Shown: one piece after another, positions 43,308 through 54,753 of the stretch | Layout: each line of letters opens with the position of its first letter | How positions within the stretch are numbered: the stretch's first letter is position 1 | Assembly (NCBI RefSeq): GCF_022832385.1 | Contig: NZ_JALHLE010000005.1 | Span: forward strand, 124,001-188,000 | Reading direction: 5' to 3' | Source of the DNA: Novosphingobium album (ex Hu et al. 2023) | Lineage (GTDB): Bacteria; Pseudomonadota; Alphaproteobacteria; Sphingomonadales; Sphingomonadaceae | Length of the DNA: 64,000 bases | Made by a program: the position numbers and the translations under genes | The notes under the pieces: model-generated | What the model was told of the DNA's origin: nothing | Databases searched by the model: none | The model's input: only the letters and a program-made list of their open reading frames with translations

Positions 43308-45353
43308 TTATCCCGCGATCACCCAGCTGATGGCGCCGACAAGGCCCAGCAGCATGATAAGAGCATAGCTGTACAGATAGCCCGACTGGACCCTCTGCGC
43401 GTAAGTCGAACCCTTGGCCACGGCCCAGGCGGCGCCGTCCGGACCGAAGCGGTCGATGACGCCGATGTCGAGCACCTTCCAGAACACCTTGCCGATCCAG
43501 AAAGCGGGGACGACGAACATGTAGTGATAGAGTTCGTCGAACATCCACTTGCGGTACACGAAGGTGTAGACCGGCCCCAGCTGCTCGGCGACGGCCGCCG
43601 GGAAGCTCGTGTTCTTGATGTAGCCGTACCAGGCGGTCAGCAGGCCGAGCGACATCACGATGAAAGGCATCCACTTCATCAGCTCGGGAATCCCGTGCAT
43701 CGCGTGGATCAGGTGTTCGTGGAACACCACGGCGCCCTTCCAGAACTCGCCAGTGCCTTCCGACACGAAGGCGTGCTGGAACACGTAGCCTGCGAAAACA
43801 GCGCCAAACGACAGCAGCACCAGCGGCAGCAGCATGACCCACGGGCTCTCGTGCGGGTGGTAGCCCGCCGTGCCGTCGCCATGCGCGTCGTGGCCATGGC
43901 TGTCGTGCGCGTGGTCGGCATCGCCATCCTCGTCCGACAAGTCCTCATGATGATGGTGCACCGCGTGCTGAATGTGCTCCGAGCCCGCCCAGCGCGGCTT
44001 GCCGAAGAAGGTCAGGAACACGAGACGCCACGAGTAGAAGCTGGTCATCAGCGCGGCGAAGATGCCCATCCAGAAGGCGAAGCTGCCCATCGCGGTGCCG
44101 CTGGCGTAAGCCGCCTCGAGGATCGAGTCCTTCGAGTGGAAGCCAGCAAAGCCGACGCCGAACACACCCACGCCGGTGATGGCGAGCGTGCCCGCCGTCA
44201 TCGCCCAGAAGGTGATCGGGATATGCCTCCGCAGGTTGCCGTAGAAGCGCATGTCCTGCTCGTGGTGCATCGCGTGGATGACCGAACCGGCGCAGAGGAA
44301 CAGCAGCGCCTTGAAGAAGGCGTGCGTGAACAGGTGGAACATGGCCGAACCGAAGGCGCCCACGCCTGCAGCGAAGAACATGTAGCCGAGCTGCGAGCAG
44401 GTCGAGTACGCGATCACCCGCTTGATGTCCCACTGCGTGCAGCCGATCGTGGCGGCAAAGAAGCAGGTGGCGGCACCGATGAAGGTGATGAAGGCCATCG
44501 CCGTCGGGCTCGTCTCGAACATCGGCGAGAGGCGGCAGACCATGAAGACGCCGGCGGTGACCATCGTCGCAGCGTGGATCAGTGCCGAAACCGGCGTCGG
44601 GCCTTCCATCGCGTCGGGAAGCCAGGTGTGCAGGCCGAGCTGTGCCGACTTGCCCATGGCGCCGTCGAACAGCAGCAGGCAGAGCACCGTCATGGTGTCG
44701 AAGCGGTAGCCGATGAAACCGATGGTCGAACCGGCCATGCCGGGTGCGGCGGCGAGGATCTCGGGGATCGAGACCGTGCCGAACACCAGGAACGTGCCGA
44801 AGATGCCGAGCATGAAGCCAAGGTCACCCACGCGGTTGACCACGAAGGCCTTGATCGCGGCGGCGCTGGCCGATGGCTTGCGGAACCAGAAGCCGATCAG
44901 GAGGTACGAGGCAAGGCCCACGCCTTCCCAACCGAAAAACATCTGCACCAGGTTGTCTGCCGTCACCAGCATGAGCATGGCGAAGGTGAACAGCGAGAGG
45001 TACGCGAAGAAGCGCGGCTGATCCGGCTCTTCGCTCATGTAGCCCCACGAATAGAGGTGCACGAGCGCCGAGACCGAGGTGACGACAACCAGCATGACCG
45101 CGGTCAGCGTGTCGACGCGCAGCGCCCAGTCGAAGGTCAGCGAACCGGAGGCGACCCACTTCAGTACCGGAACGACCGTTGCTTCCGCAGTGCCGTTCAG
45201 AAAGCTGATGAAGATCGGCCAGGACAGCCCGCAGGCAATGAACAGCGCGCCGGTCGTGATCGACTTGGCCGCCACATTGCCCAGCTGCTTGTTGCCAAGC
45301 CCGGCGATGATCGCTGCCAGGAGCGGCAGGAAGACGATGAGGAGGATAGACAA
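43308..45353 (-). CDS. nuoL: NADH-quinone oxidoreductase subunit L
   Basis: Largest antiporter-like subunit of complex I, 681 residues, with the long lateral helix near the C-terminus. Canonical motifs: [59 protein letters not shown]. The start codon is TTG at 45353 (on the + strand CAA at 45351-45353). Around residues 462-502 there is a His/Asp-rich loop ([19 protein letters not shown], then HGHDAHGDG) that is absent from E. coli NuoL. Confidence 0.96.
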   Translation of the reverse strand: MSILLIVFLPLLAAIIAGLGNKQLGNVAAKSITTGALFIACGLSWPIFISFLNGTAEATVVPVLKWVASGSLTFDWALRVDTLTAVMLVVVTSVSALVHLYSWGYMSEEPDQPRFFAYLSLFTFAMLMLVTADNLVQMFFGWEGVGLASYLLIGFWFRKPSASAAAIKAFVVNRVGDLGFMLGIFGTFLVFGTVSIPEILAAAPGMAGSTIGFIGYRFDTMTVLCLLLFDGAMGKSAQLGLHTWLPDAMEGPTPVSALIHAATMVTAGVFMVCRLSPMFETSPTAMAFITFIGAATCFFAATIGCTQWDIKRVIAYSTCSQLGYMFFAAGVGAFGSAMFHLFTHAFFKALLFLCAGSVIHAMHHEQDMRFYGNLRRHIPITFWAMTAGTLAITGVGVFGVGFAGFHSKDSILEAAYASGTAMGSFAFWMGIFAALMTSFYSWRLVFLTFFGKPRWAGSEHIQHAVHHHHEDLSDEDGDADHAHDSHGHDAHGDGTAGYHPHESPWVMLLPLVLLSFGAVFAGYVFQHAFVSEGTGEFWKGAVVFHEHLIHAMHGIPELMKWMPFIVMSLGLLTAWYGYIKNTSFPAAVAEQLGPVYTFVYRKWMFDELYHYMFVVPAFWIGKVFWKVLDIGVIDRFGPDGAAWAVAKGSTYAQRVQSGYLYSYALIMLLGLVGAISWVIAG

Positions 45354-45357
45354 GGCC

Positions 45358-45663
45358 TTATCCCTTCATCCGGTTGACGTCGTCGACGGCAATGGTGCCG
45401 CGGCCACGGAAGTATATCACGAGGATTGCAAGCCCCACTGCCGCCTCGCCGGCTGCCACCGTCAGCACGAACATCGCGAAGATCTGTCCGGTCAGGTCGT
45501 GCAGGAAGGCGCTGAAAGCGACGAGGTTGATGTTCACCGCAAGCAGGATGAGTTCGATCGCCATCAGGATCACGATCACGTTCTTGCGGTTGAGGAAGAT
45601 GCCGAGGACACCGAGCACGAAGAGGATCGAGCTCACCACGACATAGTGTTCGATGCCGATCAC
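45358..45663 (-). CDS. nuoK: NADH-quinone oxidoreductase subunit K
   Basis: Small complex I membrane subunit of 101 residues with three helices and the conserved membrane glutamates ([18 protein letters not shown] and [19 protein letters not shown]). The start is GTG at 45663, overlapping the nuoJ stop as GTGA. Confidence 0.96.
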   Translation of the reverse strand: MIGIEHYVVVSSILFVLGVLGIFLNRKNVIVILMAIELILLAVNINLVAFSAFLHDLTGQIFAMFVLTVAAGEAAVGLAILVIYFRGRGTIAVDDVNRMKG

Positions 45664-46277
45664 AGCGAAACCCCCTTGCCGACTTCCGGCTTGACGTTGA
45701 CGGTCGCCTCGTCGGGACGGCGGGCGATCTGCTTGCTGATCTTCTGGCCGCGCGTGTCGCCACGCTGGCGGTGGGTCAGCACGATGGCGCCGATCATGGC
45801 AACCAGCAGGATGATGCCCGCCGCTTCGAAGAGGAACAGGTAACGGCTGTAGAGCAGCGCGCCGATGGCCTCGATGTTGCTGGTGCCGAGCGGCTGCGCG
45901 GCCGTGCCGTCAGGCGTGCCGAGCTGCAGCGCGCCAGCCTTGTAGGCACCGATGCCGAGAACCATCTCGGCGAGCAGCACCACGGCGATCAGCATGCCGA
46001 ACGGGAAGTTCTTGACGAACCCGGCCCGCAACTCGGCAAAATCGATGTCCAGCATCATGACGACGAACAGGAACAGCACCGCCACCGCACCGACATAGAC
46101 GATGACCAGGAGCATCGCGATGAATTCGGCACCGACGAGGATCATCAGGCCCGCGGCGTTGAAGAACGCCAGGATCAGCCACAGCACCGAGTGCACAGGA
46201 TTGCGCGACAGGATGGTAATGGCGCCCGACCCGATGGTCATCACGGCGAAGAGATAGAAGGCGATAACGTGAATCAT
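45660..46277 (-). CDS. nuoJ: NADH-quinone oxidoreductase subunit J
   Basis: Complex I membrane subunit of 205 residues with five helices. It shows [40 protein letters not shown] (pi-bulge helix region) and a hydrophilic C-terminal tail longer than in E. coli. It starts 15 nt after nuoI. Confidence 0.96.
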   Translation of the reverse strand: MIHVIAFYLFAVMTIGSGAITILSRNPVHSVLWLILAFFNAAGLMILVGAEFIAMLLVIVYVGAVAVLFLFVVMMLDIDFAELRAGFVKNFPFGMLIAVVLLAEMVLGIGAYKAGALQLGTPDGTAAQPLGTSNIEAIGALLYSRYLFLFEAAGIILLVAMIGAIVLTHRQRGDTRGQKISKQIARRPDEATVNVKPEVGKGVSL

Positions 46278-46292
46278 GACCCGGTCCGCCCC

Positions 46293-46778
46293 CTAGCGAT
46301 ACGGCGCATCGGCTTCAAGGTTCGCGGCAATGGCCCGCTCCCACTTGTCCCCGTTCGCCAATAGCTTAGCCTTGTCGTAGAGCAGTTCTTCGCGCGTTTC
46401 GGTCGCGTATTCGAAGTTCGGCCCTTCAACGATTGCGTCCACCGGGCAGGCTTCCTGGCAGAAGCCGCAGTAGATGCACTTCGTCATGTCGATGTCGTAG
46501 CGCGTAGTGCGGCGCGACCCGTCCTCGCGTGGCGCCGCCTCGATGGTGATCGCCTGTGCCGGGCAGATCGCCTCGCACAGCTTGCAGGCGATGCAGCGTT
46601 CCTCACCGTTGGGATAACGGCGCAGGGCGTGCTCACCACGGAAGCGGGGCGAAAGCGGGTTCTTCTCGAACGGGTAGTTGATCGTCGCCTTGGGCTTGAA
46701 GAAGTACTTCAAGGTCAGCCAATGCGCCTTCACGAACTCCCAGAGCGTGAAGCTCTTGATGAACTGTGCGGCAGTCAT
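46293..46778 (-). CDS. nuoI: NADH-quinone oxidoreductase subunit I
   Basis: Peripheral-arm subunit of 161 residues that binds clusters N6a and N6b. Two 4Fe-4S motifs are complete: [16 protein letters not shown] and [16 protein letters not shown]. The N-terminal amphipathic helix ([20 protein letters not shown]) attaches it to the membrane. It overlaps nuoH by 4 nt. Confidence 0.97.
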   Translation of the reverse strand: MTAAQFIKSFTLWEFVKAHWLTLKYFFKPKATINYPFEKNPLSPRFRGEHALRRYPNGEERCIACKLCEAICPAQAITIEAAPREDGSRRTTRYDIDMTKCIYCGFCQEACPVDAIVEGPNFEYATETREELLYDKAKLLANGDKWERAIAANLEADAPYR

Positions 46779-47821
46779 GCGAAGTGTCCGGTAGCCATGA
46801 GGTAGCCGCTGACGAGAACAACGAACAGCAGCGAGGTGGGGAGGAAGACCTTCCAGCCCAGACGCATCAGCTGGTCATAGCGGTACCGCGGGACGGTCGC
46901 CTTCACCCAGCTGAACACGAAGAAGAAGAACAGCACCTTGAGCAGGAACCAGATGAAGCCCGGCACGAGGTACAGAACGGGGATGTCGAGCGGCGGCAGC
47001 CAGCCACCCCAGAACAGGGTCGCGTTCAGCGCACACATCAGCAGCACGTTGGCGTATTCGCCCAGCCAGTAGGCGGCGAAGGCCATCGACGAGTATTCAG
47101 TCTGGTACCCGGCGACGAGTTCCGATTCCGCCTCGGTCAGGTCGAACGGCGCGCGCTGCGTCTCGGCCATGCCCGAGATCAGGAACATCACCGCCATCGG
47201 GAACAGCAGCGGGTTGAAGCCGAAGCCGTTGAACAGGCCAAGGACGTGGCCGTCCTGCGCCTTGACGATGTCGTTGAGGTTGAAGGTGCCCGCCCACAGG
47301 ACGACGCAGATCAGGATGAAGCCGATGGAGACTTCATAGCTGATCATCTGCGCCGAGGCGCGCATCGCCGAGAAGAACGGGTATTTGGAGTTCGAAGCCC
47401 AGCCCGCCATCACCGTGCCGTAGACACCCAGCGAGCTGATCGCGAGCACGTAGAGCAGGCCAACGTTGATGTCGGCGAGGATCGCGCCCGAGTTGAACGG
47501 GATCACCGCCCAGGCCATCAGCGCCACCGTGAAGGTCACGATTGGCGCGAGCAGGAAGATGCCCTTGTTCGCTGCCGAGGGAATGATGGTTTCCTGCAGG
47601 AAGACCTTGAGGCCGTCCGCGAAGGACTGCAGCAGGCCAAACGGGCCGACCACGTTCGGGCCGCGGCGCAGCGCCATGGCGGCCCAGATCTTGCGGTCGG
47701 CATAGATGATCATCGCCACGCCGAGCAGCAGCGGCAGCGCGATCAGCAGGATGCCGCAGATCGTCGAGACGAACCACGCCCACTCGTAGGACATGCCGAG
47801 AGTCTGGAAGAACGAAGTCAT
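46775..47821 (-). CDS. nuoH: NADH-quinone oxidoreductase subunit H
   Basis: Membrane subunit of 348 residues forming the quinone chamber. It contains [59 protein letters not shown] and [20 protein letters not shown], all hallmarks of NuoH/ND1. It overlaps nuoG by 4 nt. Confidence 0.97.
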   Translation of the reverse strand: MTSFFQTLGMSYEWAWFVSTICGILLIALPLLLGVAMIIYADRKIWAAMALRRGPNVVGPFGLLQSFADGLKVFLQETIIPSAANKGIFLLAPIVTFTVALMAWAVIPFNSGAILADINVGLLYVLAISSLGVYGTVMAGWASNSKYPFFSAMRASAQMISYEVSIGFILICVVLWAGTFNLNDIVKAQDGHVLGLFNGFGFNPLLFPMAVMFLISGMAETQRAPFDLTEAESELVAGYQTEYSSMAFAAYWLGEYANVLLMCALNATLFWGGWLPPLDIPVLYLVPGFIWFLLKVLFFFFVFSWVKATVPRYRYDQLMRLGWKVFLPTSLLFVVLVSGYLMATGHFA

Positions 47822-49836
47822 TCCGCGGTCTCCGCAATTTCCTCGCCGTGCAGCAGTTCAGCCGAACATTGCTGCATGGTCGCGCTGGCGCGGGCGATGG
47901 GGTTGGTCATGTAGAAGTCCTTGACCGGGTAAGCGATCAGGCCGGAGGCGGAACCACCGCCGGCAGGCAGGTCGCTCCCGTAGTCCGCAAGGCCTTCGCT
48001 GCCAAGGGCGGGAACTTCGGAAATCATCGCCGAGCGCAATTCCTCGAAGCTGTCGAAGCCGATCGACACGCCGAACGCATCAGCCAGCGCGCGCAGGATG
48101 GTCCAGTCCTCGCGGGCATCGCCCGGAGCGAACACAGCCTTGTCGGCCCACTGCACGCGGCCTTCCGTGTTGACGTAAGTGCCTGCCTTCTCGGTGTAGG
48201 CCGAGGCCGGCAGGATCACGTCGGCGGCATGGGCACCCTTGTCGCCGTGATGGCCGATATAGACGATCATAGAGCCGGCGAACTTGGTGTAATCCACCTC
48301 GTCAGCGCCGAGCGACAGCAGCACCTTCGGCTTGGCCGCGACCACGTCAGCAAGGCCGCCCTTCTGCGCGTAGCCCAGCATCAGACCGCCCATGCGGGCC
48401 GCTGCCATATGCAGGACGTTGAAGCCGTTCCACGTGGTGCCGTCTTCCAGCTCGCGCACGATACCGATCTGCTCGCCAACCGAAAGCGCGGCTTCGAGGC
48501 CGCCCCGGCCCAGCGCGGCACCGCCGAGGATGATCGCGGGACGCTTGGCGTCGCGGATCGTTTCCCAGACGTGGTCGGGCAGGTTGCCGATGACCGAGAG
48601 GTCCTCGCCGAGGAACTCGCCGCCGAAAGTGGTTTCCCACTCGGGTCCGATCAGGAAGACCTTGGCGCCGCGCTTCACGGCCTTGCGCAGGCGGGCGTTC
48701 ACCAGCGGCGCTTCCCAGCGCACGTGGCTGCCCACGATCAGGATGGCGTCCGCCGTCTCGATGCCGGAAAGCGTGGTGTTGAAGTTCACCGCAGCAAGGC
48801 TGGACGTATCGTAGTCCATGCCGGTCTGGCGGCCTTCGAGCAGGCTCGAACCGAGCGCGCCCACCAGCTTCTTCGCGGCGAACATCGTCTCGCAATCGAG
48901 CATGTCACCAGCGACGGCGGCAATCGAGTTGCCCGGGTTCAGCGTGGCGATGGCCTGGAAGGCCTCGTTCCAGCTCACCGGAACCAGCTTGCCGTCGCGG
49001 CGCAGGTAGGGCTTGTCGAGGCGGCGCTTCACAAGGCCGTCGACCATGTAGCGCGCCTTGTCGCTGATCCACTCCTCGTTCACGTCGTCATTGACGCGCG
49101 GCAGCACGCGCAGCACTTCGCGGCCACGGCTGTCGATGCGGATGTTCGCGCCGACGGCATCCGACACGTCGATGCCGAGCGTCTTCTTGAGCTCCCACGG
49201 ACGGGCCTCGAACGCGTAGGGACGCGACGTCAGCGCGCCGACCGGGCAAAGGTCGATCACATTGGCCGACATCTCGTGCTTCGCGGCCTGCTCCAGATAG
49301 GTGGTGATCTGCATCGACTCGCCGCGATAGAGCGCGCCAATCTCGTCCACGCCCGCGATTTCTTCGGAGAAGCGTACGCAGCGGGTGCAGTGGATGCAGC
49401 GCGTCATCGTGGTCTTGATGAGCGGGCCCATGTTCTTTTCGGTCACCGCGCGCTTGTGCTCGTGATAACGCGAGCCGCCGCGGCCATAGGCCACCGACTG
49501 GTCCTGCAGGTCGCACTCGCCGCCCTGGTCGCAGATCGGGCAATCGAGCGGGTGATTGATGAGGAGGAACTCCATCACCCCTTCCCGCGCCTTCTTGACC
49601 ATTTCGGAGTCGGTGCGGATTTCCTGGCCTTCAGCGGCCGGAAGCGCGCACGAAGCCTGCGGCTTGGGTGGTCCGGGCTTCACCTCGACGAGGCACATGC
49701 GGCAGTTGCCCGCAATCGACAGGCGCTCATGATAGCAGAAGCGCGGGATTTCCTTACCGGCCAGCTCGCAGGCCTGCAGGACGGTCGCGCCTGCCGGGAC
49801 TTCGAGTTCTACGCCGTCAACGGTTACCTTGGGCAT
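47818..49836 (-). CDS. nuoG: NADH-quinone oxidoreductase subunit G
   Basis: Peripheral-arm subunit of 672 residues. The N-terminal ferredoxin domain has [19 protein letters not shown] and CRMC (cluster N1b); H-x3-C-x2-C-x5-C follows in [20 protein letters not shown] (N5), then [10 protein letters not shown] (4Fe-4S, N4) with a later Cys in [12 protein letters not shown]. The C-terminal half is a molybdopterin-oxidoreductase-like domain without cofactor. The length is that of the shorter, mitochondrial-type NuoG rather than the 900-residue E. coli form. It abuts nuoF. Confidence 0.97.
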   Translation of the reverse strand: MPKVTVDGVELEVPAGATVLQACELAGKEIPRFCYHERLSIAGNCRMCLVEVKPGPPKPQASCALPAAEGQEIRTDSEMVKKAREGVMEFLLINHPLDCPICDQGGECDLQDQSVAYGRGGSRYHEHKRAVTEKNMGPLIKTTMTRCIHCTRCVRFSEEIAGVDEIGALYRGESMQITTYLEQAAKHEMSANVIDLCPVGALTSRPYAFEARPWELKKTLGIDVSDAVGANIRIDSRGREVLRVLPRVNDDVNEEWISDKARYMVDGLVKRRLDKPYLRRDGKLVPVSWNEAFQAIATLNPGNSIAAVAGDMLDCETMFAAKKLVGALGSSLLEGRQTGMDYDTSSLAAVNFNTTLSGIETADAILIVGSHVRWEAPLVNARLRKAVKRGAKVFLIGPEWETTFGGEFLGEDLSVIGNLPDHVWETIRDAKRPAIILGGAALGRGGLEAALSVGEQIGIVRELEDGTTWNGFNVLHMAAARMGGLMLGYAQKGGLADVVAAKPKVLLSLGADEVDYTKFAGSMIVYIGHHGDKGAHAADVILPASAYTEKAGTYVNTEGRVQWADKAVFAPGDAREDWTILRALADAFGVSIGFDSFEELRSAMISEVPALGSEGLADYGSDLPAGGGSASGLIAYPVKDFYMTNPIARASATMQQCSAELLHGEEIAETAE

Positions 49837-51143
49837 TACTCAGCGGCCTCCGCAACATTGCCAGCCTCAGCGATGCGCCGTTCCAGCTCGGGGCGGAAGT
49901 GGCGGATCAGGCCCTGGATCGGCCATGCGGCCGCATCGCCCAGAGCGCAGATGGTGTGGCCTTCGACCTGCTTGGTCACCTGGAACAGCATGTCGATTTC
50001 CTCGACCGCCGCGTCGCCGGTGCGCAGGCGTTCCATCACCCGCCACATCCAGCCCGTGCCTTCACGGCAGGGCGTGCACTGGCCGCAGCTCTCGTGCTTG
50101 TAGAAATGCGAAAGGCGGGCGATGGCGCGCACGATGTCGGTGGACTTGTCCATCACGATCACGGCGGCGGTGCCGAGACCAGAGCCGACAGCCTTGAGAC
50201 CGTCGAAGTCCATCGGCGCGTCCCAGATCTGGTCGGCCGGGACGAGCGGAACCGAGGAGCCTCCGGGGATCACGGCGAGGAGGTTTTCCTTGCCGCCGCG
50301 GATGCCGCCGCAGTGCTTTTCGATCAGCTCGCTGAAGGGGATGCTCATTTCCTCTTCGACGACGCACGGCTTGTTCACGTGCCCCGAAATCTGGAAGAGC
50401 TTGGTGCCCTTGTTATTGTCACGGCCGAAACTGGAGAACCACGAAGCGCCGCGCCGCATGATGGTGGGCGCAACCGCGATCGATTCGACGTTGTTGACCG
50501 TGGTCGGGCAGCCGTAGAGGCCCGCACCCGCCGGGAACGGCGGCTTCAGGCGGGGCTGGCCCTTCTTGCCTTCGAGGCTCTCGATCATCGCGGTCTCTTC
50601 GCCGCAAATGTAGGCGCCCGCGCCGCGGTGGACGAAGACGTCGAAATCGTAGCCCGAACCGGCCGCGTTCTTGCCCAGCAGGCCCGCCGCATAAGCCTCA
50701 TCGCGTGCGGCGAAGAGCGTCTCGGCCTCGCGGATGTATTCGCCGCGAATGTAGATGTAGGCCGCGCGCGCACCCATCGCGAAACCGGCGACCAGCGCGC
50801 CTTCGAGCAGGATGTGCGGATCGTGACGGATGATCTCGCGGTCCTTGCACGAGCCCGGCTCGGATTCGTCGGCGTTGATCACGAGGAAGCTGGGCTTGGG
50901 ATTGCCGTTGTGATCGACCGGCGGCTGCTTGGGCATAAACGACCACTTGAGGCCGGTCGGGAAGCCCGCGCCGCCGCGTCCGCGAAGACCCGAGGCCTTG
51001 ATTTCCTCGATGATCGCGTCGCGGCCCTTGGCGATGATGTCCTTGGTGCCGTCCCAGGCGCCGCGCGCCTGCGCTTCCTTCAGGTTCCACGGCTGATAGC
51101 CGTAGACATTGGTGAAGATGCGGTCCTTGTCTGCGAGAGCCAT
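49836..51143 (-). CDS. nuoF: NADH-quinone oxidoreductase subunit F
   Basis: NADH- and FMN-binding subunit of 435 residues, with cluster N3. The NADH motif [16 protein letters not shown], the FMN motif [19 protein letters not shown] and the 4Fe-4S ligands [15 protein letters not shown] plus the later Cys in [13 protein letters not shown] are all present. It starts 3 nt after nuoE ends. Confidence 0.97.
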   Translation of the reverse strand: MALADKDRIFTNVYGYQPWNLKEAQARGAWDGTKDIIAKGRDAIIEEIKASGLRGRGGAGFPTGLKWSFMPKQPPVDHNGNPKPSFLVINADESEPGSCKDREIIRHDPHILLEGALVAGFAMGARAAYIYIRGEYIREAETLFAARDEAYAAGLLGKNAAGSGYDFDVFVHRGAGAYICGEETAMIESLEGKKGQPRLKPPFPAGAGLYGCPTTVNNVESIAVAPTIMRRGASWFSSFGRDNNKGTKLFQISGHVNKPCVVEEEMSIPFSELIEKHCGGIRGGKENLLAVIPGGSSVPLVPADQIWDAPMDFDGLKAVGSGLGTAAVIVMDKSTDIVRAIARLSHFYKHESCGQCTPCREGTGWMWRVMERLRTGDAAVEEIDMLFQVTKQVEGHTICALGDAAAWPIQGLIRHFRPELERRIAEAGNVAEAAE

Positions 51144-51146
51144 GGC

Positions 51147-51815
51147 TTACCACTCCCCTCGATAGTCGTGATTTTCGGTGACCATCGCAGTCAGCGTGGT
51201 CGGCCCGCCCGAAGGTTCCACCGTGTGGCGGCCCGGTTCCTGCGTGCCGGCCTTGGGAGTCTCACCCTTGGCCAGTGCATCGAGGACTACGTCAAGGCGC
51301 TCTGCGGTCAGGTCCTCGTAGTTGTCGTCGTTGATCTGCACCATCGGGGCCGAGGCGCAGTTGCCCATGCACTCGACCTCGGTGAACGACCACAGGCCGT
51401 CATCGGTGATGTGCCCGGCCTTCATCCCGCGCGCCTTGCACGCGGCGATGATGTCGTCCGAGCCGCGCAGCATGCACGGCGTGGTGCCGCAGACCTGCAC
51501 GTGGAACCGGCCGATCGGGGCGATGTTGTACATCGTGTAAAAGGACGCGACCTCGACCACGCGGATGATCGGCATGTCGAGCTGCGTCGCGACAAATTCC
51601 ATCACCGGGATCGGCAGCCAGCCTTGCGTGTTCTCTTCCGCGCCGACCTGGCGCTGGGCGAGATCGAGCAGCGGCATCACGGCCGAGCGCTGGCGCCCTT
51701 CCGGATAGCGCGCGATGATGTCCTTCGCCTTTGCGGCGTTGGCTTCAGTCCAGGCAAAATTGCCCCAACGCGCCCGCAGTTCGGGCGTATCGGGTTCGAT
51801 ATAGCGGTCAGCCAT
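51147..51815 (-). CDS. nuoE: NADH-quinone oxidoreductase subunit E
   Basis: Thioredoxin-like 2Fe-2S subunit (cluster N1a) of 222 residues. Cluster ligands are visible in VCGTTPCMLRG and VECMGNCASAPMVQIND. The C-terminal 40 residues are a flexible extension. Its start overlaps the end of the small membrane protein gene by 8 nt. Confidence 0.96.
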   Translation of the reverse strand: MADRYIEPDTPELRARWGNFAWTEANAAKAKDIIARYPEGRQRSAVMPLLDLAQRQVGAEENTQGWLPIPVMEFVATQLDMPIIRVVEVASFYTMYNIAPIGRFHVQVCGTTPCMLRGSDDIIAACKARGMKAGHITDDGLWSFTEVECMGNCASAPMVQINDDNYEDLTAERLDVVLDALAKGETPKAGTQEPGRHTVEPSGGPTTLTAMVTENHDYRGEW

Positions 51816-52008
51816 GCTTACCCCTGCGCTTCAGCCATTGATCCTGGCCGAAAAAGAAAATCTCAAATCCGCCGATCGCCGTCGCAAGCATCGCGATCAT
51901 CGGCGAAGGCATCGATCCGGTGGAGAGCACTCCGAAATAGAGCGCGACGAGGAACAGCCCGGTCATGGCCGCCCACACGCGGATCATCTCGACCGTCGTC
52001 AGCCTCAC
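51808..52008 (-). CDS. small membrane protein inserted in the nuo operon
   Basis: Protein of 66 residues with two hydrophobic segments (VWAAMTGLFLVALYFGVL and MIAMLATAIGGFEIFFFG) and a basic end (WLKRRGKHG). I start at the GTG at 52008, which overlaps the upstream stop as GTGA and has GGAG 9 nt before it; a longer frame from GTG 52032 exists. No known family. Its position between nuoD and nuoE, with overlaps on both sides, means that it is translated with complex I and might be an accessory or assembly factor; this is inference. Confidence 0.65.
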   Translation of the reverse strand: MRLTTVEMIRVWAAMTGLFLVALYFGVLSTGSMPSPMIAMLATAIGGFEIFFFGQDQWLKRRGKHG

Positions 52009-52355
52009 CGGATAAACTCCACGCGGCTGCACTTGCCATCTTCGAAGCTGTAGACGGCAAGAACGTCAAACGGCTCAACGAGATCCGAACCATCGGTCGC
52101 CGGACCGCGCGTCACGTGCTCGCGGAAGACGACGTAGTTGTCGGTCACTTCGCGCGAGACGATCTCGGCCTTGTTCTGCGGCCACCTGGCGAAAGCCGTG
52201 GCAAGGCCCGAACGCGTGCCTTCCTTGCCTTCGCGCACGACCGCACCGCGATAGTTCGCTTCGCAGGCGTCGTCGGTCATGTACGAGACGTAGAGGTCAG
52301 CATCCTGCGCATTGTACGCAGCGATCATGGCCTCTGCTGTGGCCAGATTGCTCAC
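52005..52355 (-). CDS. NTF2-like/SnoaL-fold protein inserted in the nuo operon
   Basis: Soluble protein of 116 residues with the NTF2/SnoaL cone fold pattern: [20 protein letters not shown] at the N-terminus, then [20 protein letters not shown], and closing strands [20 protein letters not shown]. The start is GTG at 52355, overlapping the nuoD stop (GTGA). These folds serve as isomerases, steroid or polyketide binders and many orphans, so no reaction is assigned. Lying inside nuo, it may be an accessory protein of the complex or a passenger. Confidence 0.75.
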   Translation of the reverse strand: MSNLATAEAMIAAYNAQDADLYVSYMTDDACEANYRGAVVREGKEGTRSGLATAFARWPQNKAEIVSREVTDNYVVFREHVTRGPATDGSDLVEPFDVLAVYSFEDGKCSRVEFIR

Positions 52356-53563
52356 CGGTCGCACTCCCCGAACACCACGTCGATGGCGCCCAGAATGGCA
52401 GTCGCGTCCGGCAGCATGTGGCCCTTGGACATGAAGTCCATCGCCTGCAGGTGCGAGAACGCGGTCGGGCGGATCTTGCAACGGTATGGCTTGTTGGAGC
52501 CATCCGAGACCAGATAGACACCGAATTCGCCCTTGGGGCTTTCCGTCGCGACATAAACTTCGCCCGCCGGGACGTGGAAGCCTTCGGTGTAGAGCTTGAA
52601 GTGATGGATCAGCGATTCCATCGAGCTCTTCATCTCGCCGCGCTTGGGCGGGGAAACCTTGCGGTCGTCAGAGCAAATCGGGCCTTCCGGCATCTCGGCC
52701 AGGCACTGCTTCATGATCTTCGCCGACTGGCGCACTTCCTCGACGCGGACCATGAAACGGTCGTAGCAGTCCGAGTTGGTGCCGACCGGGATCTCGAAGT
52801 CCATGCGGTCATAGACGTCGTAGGGCTGCTGTTTGCGGATATCCCACGGGATACCGGCAGCGCGGATCATCGGGCCGGAGAAGCCCCAGGCCACCGCGTC
52901 TTCCTTCGAAACCAGCGCGATGTCGACATTGCGCTGCTTGAAGATGCGGTTGTCGACGACGAGGCTCATCGCGTCCTCGAACAGGCGCGGCAGGCGCGTG
53001 TCGAGCCATTCGCCGATGTCGGCGAGCAGCTTGAGCGGCACGTCCTGATGCACGCCGCCCGGACGGAACCACGCCGAGTGCATGCGGGCGCCCGAGGCGC
53101 GCTCGAAGAAGTTGAGGCAGTCTTCGCGGATTTCGAACAGCCACAGGTTCGGGGTCATGGCGCCCACGTCCATGACGTGCGAGCCCATGTTGAGCATGTG
53201 GTTACAGATGCGGGTCAGCTCGGCGAAGAGCACGCGCAGGTACTGGGCGCGCAGCGGCACTTCGACGTTGAGCAGCTTTTCGACCGCCAGCACGTAGGAG
53301 TGCTCCATGCCCAGCGGCGAGCAGTAGTCCAGGCGGTCGAAATACGGCAGCGCCTGAAGGTAGGTCTTGTGCTCGATCAGTTTTTCGGTGCCGCGATGAA
53401 GCAGACCGACGTGCGGATCGATGCGTTCGATCACTTCGCCGTCGAGTTCCATGACCATGCGCAGCACGCCGTGCGCGGCCGGGTGCTGCGGACCGAAGTT
53501 GATCGTGTAGTTGTCGACGACGTCGCCCGTGGTGGTGGGCGACTGTTCGAGCTGCATGCTCAT
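52352..53563 (-). CDS. nuoD: NADH-quinone oxidoreductase subunit D
   Basis: Quinone-site subunit of 403 residues, related to [NiFe] hydrogenase large subunits. It shows the family start region [70 protein letters not shown] and the C-terminal DVVFGECDR. NuoC and NuoD are separate genes, as in most alphaproteobacteria and mitochondria. Confidence 0.97.
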   Translation of the reverse strand: MSMQLEQSPTTTGDVVDNYTINFGPQHPAAHGVLRMVMELDGEVIERIDPHVGLLHRGTEKLIEHKTYLQALPYFDRLDYCSPLGMEHSYVLAVEKLLNVEVPLRAQYLRVLFAELTRICNHMLNMGSHVMDVGAMTPNLWLFEIREDCLNFFERASGARMHSAWFRPGGVHQDVPLKLLADIGEWLDTRLPRLFEDAMSLVVDNRIFKQRNVDIALVSKEDAVAWGFSGPMIRAAGIPWDIRKQQPYDVYDRMDFEIPVGTNSDCYDRFMVRVEEVRQSAKIMKQCLAEMPEGPICSDDRKVSPPKRGEMKSSMESLIHHFKLYTEGFHVPAGEVYVATESPKGEFGVYLVSDGSNKPYRCKIRPTAFSHLQAMDFMSKGHMLPDATAILGAIDVVFGECDR

Positions 53564-54189
53564 ACCTTGTCTCCCTCGGCCTTCTCGTCACCTGGCAGGA
53601 TGTAGTCCGCTCCTTCCCAGGGGCTCATGAAGTCGAACTGGCGCAGATCCTGCGCAAGCTTGACCGGCTCGTAGACCACGCGCTTGTCCTCTTCGGAGTA
53701 GCGCAGTTCCTGATAGCCTGTGAGCGGGAAGTCCTTGCGGAACGGATGGCCCTCGAAACCGTAGTCGGTGAGGATGCGGCGCAGGTCCGGATTGCCGGCG
53801 AAGATCACGCCGTACATGTCGAACACTTCGCGCTCCAGCCAGCCCGCATTGGGCCACAGCGTGGTGACGGTCGGCACCGGAGTGTTGTCGGCCGCGTTGA
53901 CCTTCACCAACAGGCGATGGTTCTTCGTGTACGAGAGCAGCATGTAGACGACTTCGAAGCGCTCGGGACGCGAGGGGTAATCGACCCCCGCCATTTCCAT
54001 CAGCGACTGATACTCGTGCTCGTCACGCAGCAGGCGGAGAGCGTTCTCGATCTCGCCGCGCGCGATGGTGAGGACGACTTCGCCGTGCTCTTCGCGCGAC
54101 GCGACCAGCATCGAACCGAGCGCGGCCGAAAGCGCGTCGATCACGCCTTCGTTCGAAGCGAACTTCGGGGCGGAATGCAGAACAGCCAT
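53560..54189 (-). CDS. nuoC: NADH-quinone oxidoreductase subunit C
   Basis: Peripheral-arm subunit of 209 residues (30-kDa family) with the signature [20 protein letters not shown] and [20 protein letters not shown], then [21 protein letters not shown]. It overlaps nuoD by 4 nt. Confidence 0.97.
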   Translation of the reverse strand: MAVLHSAPKFASNEGVIDALSAALGSMLVASREEHGEVVLTIARGEIENALRLLRDEHEYQSLMEMAGVDYPSRPERFEVVYMLLSYTKNHRLLVKVNAADNTPVPTVTTLWPNAGWLEREVFDMYGVIFAGNPDLRRILTDYGFEGHPFRKDFPLTGYQELRYSEEDKRVVYEPVKLAQDLRQFDFMSPWEGADYILPGDEKAEGDKV

Positions 54190-54195
54190 CTGGTC

Positions 54196-54753
54196 TTACC
54201 TTTCCACCGTGCCGACGCGGCGAATCTTCCGCTGGAGCTGCATCACGCCGTAAAGCAGCGCTTCGGCAGTGGGCGGGCACCCGGGGACGTAGATGTCGAC
54301 CGGGACGATACGGTCACAGCCGCGCACGACGCTGTAGCTGTAGTGATAGTAGCCGCCGCCATTGGCGCAGCTGCCCATCGAGATGACGTACTTCGGCTCC
54401 GACATCTGGTCATAGACCTTGCGCAGCGCCGGGGCCATCTTGTTGCACAGCGTGCCGGCCACGATCATCACGTCCGACTGGCGCGGGGACGCGCGCGGGG
54501 CGGCGCCGAAGCGCTCCATGTCGTAACGCGGCATGTTCACGTGGATCATCTCGACCGCGCAGCAAGCAAGGCCGAAGGTCATCCACCACAGCGAGCCGGT
54601 ACGGGCCCACTGGAACAGTTCCTCGGTCGAGGTGACGAGGAAGCCCTTGTCGGACACTTCCTGATTGAGGTCGTTGAAGAACGACTGGTCGGGGGGCGTA
54701 ACCGCGCCGCCCTGGGAGAGCGGCTGTCCGGCAGAATTCACGAGCGTGCTCAT
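54196..54753 (-). CDS. nuoB: NADH-quinone oxidoreductase subunit B
   Basis: Subunit of 185 residues carrying cluster N2, the last electron donor to quinone. The ligands are in GLACCAVEM (adjacent Cys pair), [19 protein letters not shown] and [14 protein letters not shown]. The ATG at 54753 overlaps the nuoA stop (ATGA); an in-frame ATG at 54780 lies inside nuoA and is less likely. Confidence 0.97.
   Translation of the reverse strand: MSTLVNSAGQPLSQGGAVTPPDQSFFNDLNQEVSDKGFLVTSTEELFQWARTGSLWWMTFGLACCAVEMIHVNMPRYDMERFGAAPRASPRQSDVMIVAGTLCNKMAPALRKVYDQMSEPKYVISMGSCANGGGYYHYSYSVVRGCDRIVPVDIYVPGCPPTAEALLYGVMQLQRKIRRVGTVER

Noticed and set aside
41774..43330. 518-codon rightward open frame across nuoM
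   Set aside because: Antisense shadow of nuoM, almost devoid of hydrophobic residues other than Val/Ala.
43113..45377. 754-codon rightward open frame across nuoL
   Set aside because: Antisense shadow, extremely rich in His, Arg, Glu and Gln; nuoL on the other strand has all family motifs.
47848..50103. 751-codon rightward open frame across nuoG
   Set aside because: Antisense shadow of nuoG with low-complexity composition and no ribosome-binding site of note.
49668..52517. 949-codon rightward open frame antisense to nuoE, nuoF and neighbours
   Set aside because: Composition is Arg/His/Asp-rich with no recognisable motif, and the opposite strand encodes complete, canonical complex I subunits. 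It is a by-product of high GC.
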